Position numbers and translations under genes: made by a program
The notes under the pieces: model-generated
What the model was told of the DNA's origin: nothing
Databases searched by the model: none
Seen by the model: only the letters and a program-made list of their open reading frames with translations
Shown: piece after piece, positions 1-9,400 of the stretch
Layout of the letters: the number at the start of each line of letters is the position of its first letter
Position numbering within the stretch: position 1 is the stretch's first letter
Source of the DNA: an uncultured Clostridia bacterium
GTDB taxonomy: Bacteria; Bacillota; Clostridia; Peptostreptococcales; Anaerovoracaceae
Length of the DNA stretch: 9,726 nt
Reading direction: 5' to 3'
Assembly (NCBI GenBank): GCA_934277655.1
Contig: CAKQVC010000053.1
Coordinates: 1 to 9,726, forward strand

Positions 1-1
1 A

Positions 2-88
2 TTATACAGCTTAAGCAACAAGATGGATAATTCCTTACTGGCTGTAAGGGATATTAACCATAAATATATTGTAGTAGGAAAGAAATAA
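2..88 (+). CDS. Possible 3' end of an unidentified upstream ORF (partial)
   Basis: An open frame enters from the left edge and ends at TAA 86-88, leaving 28 codons that end in the residues VRDINHKYIVVGKK. The peptide has a mixed charged and hydrophobic composition compatible with the C-terminus of a soluble protein, but I recognise no family. A stop-free stretch of this length can occur by chance in AT-rich DNA, so this is only a candidate. If real, it is separated from the giant gene by a 237-base leader, and no T-tailed hairpin terminator lies between them, so read-through transcription cannot be excluded. Confidence 0.3.
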   Translation, partial: LYSLSNKMDNSLLAVRDINHKYIVVGKK

Positions 89-100
89 AATGTTGTGAGG

Positions 101-162
101 TGCTGTCAAAGGACAATGCACAGCAGGAAGGCTGCGTGCCGAATGGCATTGCCCGGACAGCA
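101..162 (+). promoter_or_regulatory. Nested stem in the leader RNA
   Basis: A closing stem of 7 perfect pairs (TGCTGTC with GACAGCA), extendable by two G-U wobbles, encloses a second stem of 6 perfect pairs (CAATGC with GCATTG) and then a CAGC/GCTG hairpin with an AGGAAG loop. Alternatives compete: TGTC can pair with the nearer GACA at 112-115, and TGCC/GGCA can form a GAAT-tetraloop hairpin at 137-148 at the expense of the inner stem. Competing helices of this sort are typical of switchable leaders, but the pairing was done by eye, without a folding calculation. Confidence 0.4.
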
Positions 163-179
163 TTTTGCTTCGAAAATAT

Positions 180-193
180 GGCAGCAGGCTGCC
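180..193 (+). repeat. Perfect palindrome GGCAGCAGGCTGCC
   Basis: The 14 bases are GGCAGC, AG, GCTGCC. As RNA the practical hairpin is GGCAG/CTGCC with a CAGG loop. The CAGC and GCTG cores recur at 121-124 and 131-134, so this element could also pair with the upstream stem-loop as an alternative conformation. There is no T-tract after it, so it is not an intrinsic terminator. As DNA it could be a dyad operator; nothing in the sequence decides this. Confidence 0.4.
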
Positions 194-245
194 TGTGAAA
201 GTGTGATAAACATAAAAGCATTTTATTTACTTGACGGACGAGGAG

Positions 246-253
246 AAAGGAGG
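246..253 (+). promoter_or_regulatory. Strong Shine-Dalgarno-like AAAGGAGG in the leader
   Basis: AAAGGAGG is the best match to the 16S rRNA anti-Shine-Dalgarno in the leader, yet it lies 72 bases before the giant gene's ATG and 15 bases before ATG 269. It sits in the 18-base loop between CGGAC (235-239) and GTCCG (258-262), a 5-pair stem that would present it unpaired. It could load ribosomes for the short leader ORF at 269-325; the spacing is longer than ideal. Confidence 0.35.
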
Positions 254-268
254 AAAAGTCCGGCAGAA

Positions 269-325
269 ATGAAGATATTTAAGAGATCTGGGAGAAAGAC
301 CTACGAAGGGAGAAGACAAGAATAA
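269..325 (+). CDS. Possible 18-residue leader peptide abutting the giant gene
   Basis: ATG 269 opens an 18-codon ORF reading MKIFKRSGRKTYEGRRQE, with its TAA at 323-325 immediately followed by ATG 326 (TAAATG). It is strongly basic, with three Lys and four Arg in 18 residues, has no hydrophobic segment and has no recognisable family. A good Shine-Dalgarno-like sequence (246-253) lies upstream at a long spacing of 15 bases. The abutting stop and start would allow a terminating ribosome to restart on the giant gene, so the role would be translational coupling rather than a peptide product. The region is purine-rich, which makes open frames of this length common, so it may be non-coding leader. 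Confidence 0.3.
   Translation: MKIFKRSGRKTYEGRRQE
306..312 (+). promoter_or_regulatory. Ribosome binding site (AAGGGAG) for the giant gene
   Basis: AAGGGAG is the nearest Shine-Dalgarno-like sequence to ATG 326, with 13 bases between them, longer than the usual 5-9. It still supports this start, because MKKSKK followed by a hydrophobic core is a standard signal-peptide N-region and the later in-frame ATGs fall inside that core. The weak spacing leaves room for help from coupled translation of the preceding short ORF. Confidence 0.5.
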
Positions 326-442
326 ATGAAAAAAAGTAAAAAAACAGCAAGCCGGCTGCTAACGGTTGTGCTTGCATTTGTCATGACTTTTACAGGCATG
401 AATTTTGGCATGTGGGGGAGTGCCGAAATCGCTTGGGCTGCT
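326..442 (+). other. Signal peptide (residues 1-39)
   Basis: A basic N-region (MKKSKKTASR) is followed by a hydrophobic core of about 20 residues (LLTVVLAFVMTFTGMNFG) and a cleavage region around AWA-A-ED. Signal peptidase I would cut after residue 38 or 39, just before an acidic stretch. No lipobox cysteine is present, so this is not a lipoprotein signal. Confidence 0.9.
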
Positions 443-3400
443 GAAGATGAGGCAGATCAAAGCCAAGCTGTGGCATACGCTTCGACGGTTACGCTGAGCG
501 GCAGCGGAACAGAAGAAGATCCGTACTTGATTGGAAGTGCGGAAGATTTAAAATCACTTGACGGAAAAGATATCAAAGGTTACTATAAGGTGACCAAAGA
601 TATCGATATGTCTAGCATCCAGATGACACCAATCAAGAGCTTTGGTAGCGGTACTTTTGATGGTAATGGGTGTAAAATAGAAAATCTGTCCATCACCAGC
701 AGTGGTAATACAGGACTTATTGCTGAGTTAAAAGCGGATGCAGTAATTACTGGGATTGTACTTAAAAATTGTACTATCACTAATACATATGGCAGTTACA
801 TTGGAGTAGGTGGCATTATCGGACGAGTGAATGGAACTGGCTCAGTAATTGAAAATTGCGGTATTGTTGGAGGAAACATATCAAGCAGTGCTACAAATGC
901 ATACGTTGGCGGGATTATCGGACAAGCCAACAGTGAGACAAGCATAAGTAATTGTTTTAGCACTGTTTCAGCAACGAGTGGAAGTTCTGCCAGCAGTAGA
1001 GTTGGTGGAATTGTTGGTTATGCAGCAAGTGGTACGGAAATTGTGAACAGCTATGCAAGAGGGAGCTTGAACGCAAAGTCTGGATATGGCGGCGGCATTT
1101 GTGGATATCTGTATAGTTCGTATAACAAAAGTTCCAACCTGACTAACTGCTATACGGCAATCACTATGGAAGGTTCTAAAAACAACTGCTATTCGGTAGC
1201 ATATTGTTCTAATAGTTATAGCACATTTGACAACTGTTTTTATGATACTGCCTTAAGTAAGAATATAACAGAAAATAAGCAGAGCGGGATTACGGGTGAA
1301 AACTCGGAAAACCTTAAAAATTTAGCAAATCAGCTTGGCGGTTCATTCCAAGATGATTTATCTGACCAGATCAACGGCGGCTATCCGATTCTCAAATGGC
1401 AAGATCCGAATGCAGAGTATACCTTTACGCTGCAAGTGGAACCTGCAGATGCTGTAGTTGTGATAGATGAAGAGACGCAAACTGAATCAGCTAACGGAAT
1501 CTATCGTATCACCGGGCTGAAGAGCGGGCAGTCTTGTACGTATACTGTAGCGCAAAAAGAGAATGCGGAAACCGACTATGCTTCCCAAAGCGGAAGTGTT
1601 ACGATCAGAAAATCGGACATTATAAAAAAAGTTACATTGGTACCGAATCAATACGAGTTAAGTTTCGATCTGACTCCATCGGATGCAGAGCTGATATTGA
1701 CGGATTCAAATGGAGCAGTAGTACAGAAACAAAGTCATGGCACCTATTCTGTAATCGGCGGAGTTTATCACTATTCTGCAGAACTGTTCGGATATCAAAC
1801 AAAGGAAGATTCGGTAACGATTCGGAAAGCTCCGCAAAAAAATGTTGCAGTCACGCTGCAGAAACAACCGAATCAAACGGTAAACTTCACATATTCTGAT
1901 TTGATCAATGGCGAAGCAATCCTCAATGGAAGCATTACGGTGACCACTGTGGACGGCAACAGAAAAATGGAGTCCACAGATGGGGGTGAAACATTTGTAT
2001 TGCCCGCAGGGTATGATTATGCCTATACCTTTAAGAGCAGTAATTATTCTAGAGTTGATGGTAAACTGCAATTTAAAGATATAGCCGAAGAAAAAACACA
2101 TGCAGAACCAATAACATTAAGCTTGAAGACTGCATGGGAAGGCGCAGATGATATTACAGAGCCATCCACAGACGCAGACGGTGTTTATCAGATCAGCAGC
2201 GGCAGCGAGCTTGCATGGCTGGCACAGCAGATAAACAGTGGAGAAAATGCTGCCCGCAAGGCTGTATTAACCAAAGACATTGACTTGGGCGGTAAAGATA
2301 ACTGGACACCGATCGGAAAAAGCTACAGCTATGCATTTAAAGGAAACTTTGATGGACAAGGATACACTATAAAGAACCTCTACATAGAAGGTTCCACATC
2401 CGGAAACTATGGACTGTTCGGATACATGGACGGGGGAACGATTCGAAATCTGACTCTCACAGGCGTGGTTAATGTGACTGGGTCAGGAAGCAGTTCCTAT
2501 GGTGTTGCAGGTTTGCTTGGTACTATGTATGGCACAGCAGGCGTGATTGAAAACTGTGTGAATAAGGCAGAAATTAACGGTAGCCAGAATGTGGGTGGAA
2601 TTGTTGGGTATATTACCGGTGGGTATAGCTCAGCCTCAAAAACAATTAAAAATTGTGTGAATGAGGGAAACGTGAAATCGGCAAGCAATAATGCAGCCGG
2701 AATTGTGGGATACGTTTCAGGACAGGTAACCATCGACAGCTGCTATAATAGAGCGGAATGCACTTCCGGTAGTCGCCGTGCAGGTGGTATCACAGCATAT
2801 TTATCCAGCAGTTCTGCAAAGATTCAAAACTGTTATGCAACCGGAAAAACAAGTGTAAAATACGGAGCAGACTCTCATGCAATTGTTGGAAATAAAGATT
2901 ACGGCACTGTGGGGAACTGTTTTTACCTTGAGTCAGCAATTTCTGACTCAAACGCAACATCAAAAACTTCCGATGAACTGAAAGCCCTTGCACCTGCTTT
3001 AGGTGGGGACTTTATCCAGGCACCGGAAGACGTGAACGATGGTTATCCGATTCTGAAATTCCAGATTCCTACCTATGATGTAAGGTTCACAGTCAATGAT
3101 GAAAATGCGACAGTTTCCATTGACGGACAGGAAGGCAGCCATGCAGGAAATATATGGTCTTTCAAACTGCCGGACGGAACTTACCGATACATTGCATTTT
3201 CGTATGGAATGCTTTCTCAGGAAGAAAGCTTTACTGTTCAGGGTGCAGGAATTGAAAAGACTCTTAACCTGGAAAAAGCACCGACGAAGCAGGTTACTTT
3301 TGATATAAAACCATCCGATGCAGATGCAACTGTAACTATCATGCAGAACGGTCAGGTTGTAGAATCCGGTGCAGCAGGAAAATATACACTGCCGTACGGA

Positions 3401-6400
3401 ACATATACCTATCAGGTTAAAGCGAAAGGCTATGCAAAGGTTTCCGAAAGTTTAACGGTTGATAAAGCTTCCGAAAGTACGGTAACGATCACATTGGTGC
3501 CGTCAACTGCATGGGATGGAGAGACGAAAACGCAGCCGGCCGGAGCAGGAACAGAAAGCAGTCCGTATCAGATCGAAGACGGAGAACAGCTGGCATGGCT
3601 TGCAGATGCTGTTAACAATGCATCGTCTGCAACAACTATTTATGCAGAACTGACAGATAATATCGACCTTGGCAGCAGCCCATGGACGCCAATCGGTAAA
3701 GATTTTCATGAGTTTCAGGGCACGTTTAATGGAAATGGCTTTACCATTTCCGGATTGAAAGTGACAGATGTTGACAATGCCGGATTGTTTGGGGTTGTTA
3801 ACAGTGTTGAAATCAAGAATCTGGTTGTAAGTGGAACTGTAAGCGGCACAGCAAATGCAGGCGGCATTGCAGGAAAAATGAAAGCAGCCGGCACATTTTC
3901 AAATTGCGGAAACGAAGCATCCGTTAAAGGTAAAAGTGCCGGAGGCATTTTAGGTCGAGTATTTACTTATGGAATAAATTGTACATTCGAGCAATGCTAT
4001 AATGCCGGAAAAATTGATGGTACAGAAAGAGCAGGAGGGATTCTTGCCCATAATAATGGAAGTGCATCAAATTTAAAGGCAGACAGATGCTATAACATCG
4101 GTGACGTAAACTCAAAGCAATATGCCGGAGGTGTTCTTGGAGGATCGGGACTTACGATTACCAACAGCTATACAGCAGGAAAAATCAGTGGAAACAGTGC
4201 CACAAACTCTGCAGCATTTTCAACGGCAAAGTATGACAATGTAACTGATTGCTTCTACCTTGCAGGCACTGCAAACGATAACACCGGTGCTGCAACAGCA
4301 GTCTCGTCTATGAAACTGCAGCAGCTTGTCATCGGTGATGACTTTGAACATGTAAACGGAAGAAACAAAAATTATCCGGTACTGAAATGGCAGAAGCTGA
4401 AAGCGAAAGCAGGCAAAGCTGTTTTGGCAAAAAACGCTGAATTCAAAATGATCGAAGTTCCGACAACCGGTTTGACAGATGGCGAGGAAGATACTATACT
4501 GCTGACGACACCCGAATTGACATGGAAGCCGATCGACGGTGCAGAGAAATATGTAGTTACTATTTGGGAAAACTACCGGACAAATGTTGAAGCTAGTGCG
4601 GACGACATTTTAAACTACTATAAATGGCCGAACGAAGAGGTTAAACAGTATCTTACAGAGAAGCAATTCGCCGAATATGAGAAACTTGAAGATGAAGTAA
4701 CAGAAGGCAGCGAAACAAAATACCCAAGAGCTGAATACCTGCTGAAGATATTCAACGAAAAATATGGAAACTATGAGCTTGAAACGAAGCTGGCAGCAGC
4801 TATTTACGATGTTGAAGGTACGAAATACGACTGCACCGCATTATTTGATGAAATGCCGGAAGGCGTATACTATGCGGCAGTGGTTCCGATGGATGGCGAT
4901 GGTAACTGCATCATGCCAGACCTTGCATCGGTAGAGGAGGATATCATCGGCTATCAGAGCCCATACAACCGCCTGAAGAAAGTTACGGGATTAGAATGGA
5001 ACGAAACCAGGGCAAATTGGGACGCAAAAGCGAACTTCAATGAAAATGATATGTATACAATCAATTTGTATACTGTTTCCGGAGACGGAAGTAAAGCTGA
5101 AGACTTCCATTTTTATAAGAGTTTTGAGGTAAGCGGAAGCGTCCATGCAAGTGATTTTAGGAATGCATTCGCAGCAGAAACTGATTATGCGTTTACCGTA
5201 ATTGCTAACGTAGGGTTGGAATATCAGAGCAAATATGGTCTGGCAGACAGCCCGGAATCTGAAATGAGCCCGATTTATAAAGCCGGAAGCACAGAAACGC
5301 CGGGAGAGGATCATGAAGGCTGGACGGCAATTTCTTCTGCGGCCGAATGGATAAAACTGGCTAATGTGGAAGATGAATTATCGGATCCGGATGACACCTC
5401 CTCTCCAAGCAAACAGGAAGTCGAATGGAGCAAGAACTACTATCTGACGGCTGATCTTGATTTTTCAGAGTTAAGTGCGGCAGACCAGGTAAAAACCAAG
5501 TCCATCGGTAACGTGAACAACCGGTTCATGGGAACGCTGGACGGAAATGGACATAAAATCAAAGGACTTACTCTAAGCAACAGCGATGCAGGTCTTTTCT
5601 GGTATGTAGGAAGCACCGGATATATTTACGATCTGACTATCGAAAATGCCAATGTCCTGTTTTCGGATAATGCGGCAGTCATCGCACAAATGAACTACGG
5701 CAAAATTGAAAACTGCGGCGTTATCAACTGCAATATTACGGCAGATATCGGAGCTGTAATGGGCGGCATGGTTTCCAGAAACTATGGAATCATCAGAGAC
5801 TCCTATGTACAGGGTGGAAGCCTTGTTTCGAACAGCAAAACAGCTACAGGACATGCCGGATTTGTCGGATCCAATGAGACAGGCTCACTGATCGAACGAT
5901 GCTGGACTTCTATGAATGTCAAGACTACCAGTGACTACGCAGGTGGCTTTGTCGGACTCGGATACGGAGGAACGATTCGCGACTGCTTTGCGCTGGGAAC
6001 AGTTTCCGCAAGAAGCTATTCCGGTGGCTTTGTTGGAAGATCTGTATTTAACGGAAATACTTATGAAAACTGCTATGCGGCAGGAAAAGTAACGGTCAGC
6101 GGCGAGGAAGGGCATGGCTTTATCGGAGGTAACAAACCGGATTCCAGTTTTCAGTATGACCAGAGTGAGGGTATTATCAACTGTTACTATAATGCAGCAT
6201 CGCCGGAAGATAAAAATGGAGCTGCTGCAAAGACCTTGTCAGAAATGAAAGAAGCATCTTTCCTGACAGAACTGAACAAAACTGCAAGCTGGGCACAGGA
6301 TGCAGATAAAAATAATGGACTTCCGTATCTGACGAATGTTAAGATTCCGGAAGAATTACCAACATCTGAGATTACAGTGAAACTTGCACTTGCAACCTAT

Positions 6401-9400
6401 GATAAGACAAGTTATGAGTTTAAACAGAAAGATAAGACTATCAGCGTAACCATGGAGTCGAACGGAAACACCAGACTGGTGGATCTGATGGATGAAGCAG
6501 AGAAACAGGGATTGCTGACCTATGCTTATGATACAACTGCAAGCTATGGTAGATTTATTAAAACGATCAATGATTATGCCATCGAATCCCCGGACGGATG
6601 GATGTTTACTATTAACGACAACCTTTCCAATGTCAGTGCATCTTTAGCAACCGTCAAAGACGGCGATAAAGTTCTGTGGTTTGAAGGAACGACAGAAAAC
6701 CATTTCCAGGGTCCTACATGGGATGAACTTGGAAATCCACAAATTGTCTGGACTGATATCAGTACACGGCAAGAACTGGAAGCGTTGGCAGCAAGCACTG
6801 ATGCAGAAACCCTTGCGAAGAATTATCGCCTGGCCAATGATATTGACCTCAGTGATAAAGATTTTGCGGGGATTGGTGATGCGTCACATCCGTTTACAGG
6901 AATCTTTGATGGTAAAAATCATACAATTTCAAACTTTACAGTCAGCGGAGCAGGAGACGGCACAGGCTTCTTTAATGTCATCAAAGGAGCGACGATTAAA
7001 AACCTGAAACTGGACAATGTATCGGTAAAAGGACAGACGAAAGTCGGATCTTTAGTCGGCTGGGCTCAGGTTCAGCTTGATTCGGAAGATGTGTCAAAGA
7101 ACGTTGCTAACCTGATTGGAAACTGCCTGGCAAGCGGCTCGGTAAGCGGCACGCAGCAGGTTGGCGGACTGGTCGGACTGAACGATGGCAAAACTGATAA
7201 AGATACATTGTTCTCTATAGCAAGCTCTGTGAATAAAGCTGCTTTTTCGGGAACTGTAACGGGAATCCATCAGACAGGCGGACTGGTCGGAAAAAATAAT
7301 GGAACGATCACGCAGGGCGAAGCTTCCGGCACAGCGAAAACAGAAGAAGGTGCAGCAAATGTAGCAACGATCGGCGGACTGGTTGGAGACAATACCGGAA
7401 GTATTTATGACAGCAATGCAGACGTTGATGTCAGCGGTATCAATGTGGTCGGCGGATTTGTCGGGTACAGTGATGGTATTATTAAGAATGCGTACAGTAC
7501 AGGAAATGTGCAGGGAAGCAGCTATGTGGGCAGTTTTGCAGGTTCTATCAGTAAAGCGGAAAATGTTATCGGAGCAGGAACTGTGACGAAAACAGGCGAA
7601 TCTATGCAAGGATATGCAGGAGGATTCGCGGGAAACATGGGAGGAACCATTGTAGGCGCAGCAAGTCAGATTACCATTAAGAATGCGTTCGGTAACTGTG
7701 TCAGCGGCGATGGAACAATTCTGGGAACCGTTGGAAACAGTAATGATTTTACCAGCGACAGTCAGAAAGAAATCCTGAAAAATATGGGGCTGACTACTTC
7801 TGAAACTGTCCGTGACAAGTTATTCGAGATGTTCGGTGTATGGTTGGATACTGCAAATGAAAGCGAACTTGCAGATATTTTAGCAAATATCAATGCAGCA
7901 ATGACTGCAGGGATTTCCAACACAGGTAATACCCCATGGCAGATTGCAGATCTGACAGCCTATGCAGATCTTTATGCAGAAGGCAAGATAGGGCTGACTG
8001 AAGAAAAACAGCAGGAACTGCTGAACTATATCATCGCACAGGCAGCTGAGGCAACGAAGGCTGGCGACCTCGCAAAATATATCATCGCACTGAAAGCTAT
8101 GGGCTATGATGCATGCAAAGTCGTAACTGTAAACACTCCGGCAGGCACCTATTTTAATATGGTCGCTCAGCTGAAGCAGATGATGAAGGATAAAACAGGC
8201 GGAGCCGACAGTATTTATTCGCTTCCATATATTCTTATTGCATTGCAACAGGATGATACCTATGCAGCTAAGGCAGAAATACAGACACTGGTCCAGCAGA
8301 TTCTCGATCAGCAGCTTACCTCCGGCGGATGGGGCTATAATGACGGAACCGCCGATGTACTTGACTTTGATACAACAGCACCGATCATGCTGGCATTGTC
8401 TAAATATTATGATACGAATCCAGAGGTAAAGGACGCACTGGATAAAGTGCTGGCCCCGGCAATGATCGCAACAGCACAAAGAAAAACCGGTGCAATTTAT
8501 TCCTCCTGGAGCAATGCACCGAGTGCAGAAACGACAGGTCTTGTACTTGCAGGACTTGCAGCCTGCGGCAAAGACTACACAGACTATAAAGTGGGCGACA
8601 AGACACTGGCTGATGGTCTGATGAACATGCTGAACAAGGATAAAAACGGATTCCTGTTTGCAGGACAGACAAATGAAACCTCTACGGAGCAGGGATTCCG
8701 TGGACTTCTGGCAGCTCTGCAGGCCAAGAACACAGGCAAAGCTTATAACATTTATGACTTCAGTAGCAAGAGTGCGAATGTTGCGAAAGCAACTGGAAAA
8801 GGTTCGACGGATAAACCGCTGCCGCCAACGGGAACGGACGACATTATGGTATACCTGACCGTGAAAACGGATACAGAGACGTGGCTGGAAAAAGCACCGG
8901 TAACCGTAAAGAATGATGCGACCGTATATCATGCCTTTACTTCGGGACTTGATGCGGCGGGTATGAGCGAAAATGGTGCTGCAGATGGTTATGTTAAGTC
9001 GATTACAAAAGGAGACGTAACTCTGGCAGAATTTGATAAAGGGAAAAATTCCGGATGGCTCTATAAGGTTAATAATGTGCTTCCGAATGTACCGCTGACT
9101 TCTTATCGCTTATCAGATGGCGATGAAATCCTCTGGTACTACACAGTGGATTATAAACAAGATCCGGCAGCAGGCAGTTGGACAGAACCGGCAAAAGATG
9201 TAGCTACTACAGGAAAGGCAGGTTCAGCTGTTACGACTTCTCCGACAGAGGTTAAGGTGAGCGAAAGGACGAGCACTGACGGTACGAAGGAAAAGGTTGC
9301 GGAGATTACGGTTTCTGCCGATAACCAGAAGGAAATCCTCAAGCAGGCGAAAGATAATAAGTCTGCGGAGATCGTCCTCAACGTTGCCAAGGATTCCGTC

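Larger units (their letters stand above)
89..325 (+). promoter_or_regulatory. Structured 5' leader of the giant surface-protein gene
   Basis: This gene-free stretch has nested inverted repeats in its first half and is purine-rich in its second half. TGCTGTC (101-107) is perfectly complementary to GACAGCA (156-162). Inside it, CAATGC (114-119) pairs with GCATTG (146-151), and CAGC (121-124) pairs with GCTG (131-134). Further on, ATTTT/AAAAT (162-166/173-177), GGCAG/CTGCC (180-184/189-193) and ATAAAA/TTTTAT (212-217/221-226) can each form a hairpin. None is followed by a U-run. TAAAAT at 86-91 could be a -10 box that would start the transcript at about 98-100, just before the first stem, but no convincing -35 box was seen. 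I infer a cis-regulatory leader; I could not match it to a known riboswitch. Confidence 0.45.

Noticed and set aside
98..197. Cobalamin riboswitch in the leader (AGGTGC at 98-103, GGAAGG at 126-131, CAGGCTGCCTGT at 186-197 recall parts of it)
   Set aside because: The hallmark GCCACTG core and the full B12 box are missing, and the stretch is short for the classical class. The resemblance is partial and subjective; the hypothesis is kept only as a search to run.
180..226. Intrinsic terminator for the upstream ORF
   Set aside because: The GC-rich hairpin at 180-193 has no T-tract after it, and the hairpin at 212-226 is all A-T in its stem with a mixed tail, so neither fits a rho-independent terminator.
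231..260. Sigma-A promoter from TTGACG at 231-236
   Set aside because: No -10-like hexamer occurs 16-18 bases downstream; the sequence there is purine-rich GGAGGAAAAGT.
95..325. Leader read as a 76-codon protein from GTG 95
   Set aside because: The frame crosses the perfect inverted repeats, lacks a ribosome-binding sequence at its start and has no protein-like pattern. Only the last 18 codons (269-325) are kept as a low-confidence leader peptide.
482..7753. CRISPR-like or tandem DNA repeats from the recurring GG(I/L)VG coding motif
   Set aside because: The units differ in DNA sequence and spacing and are simply coding for beta-helix rungs; there are no fixed repeats with unique spacers.
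7880..8932. A 350-codon open frame on the minus strand opposite the toroid
   Set aside because: It lies wholly antisense to the conserved toroid and DUF4430 coding sequence, is implausibly rich in Cys, Ile and Arg, and resembles no family. It is a by-product of the codon bias of the + strand gene.
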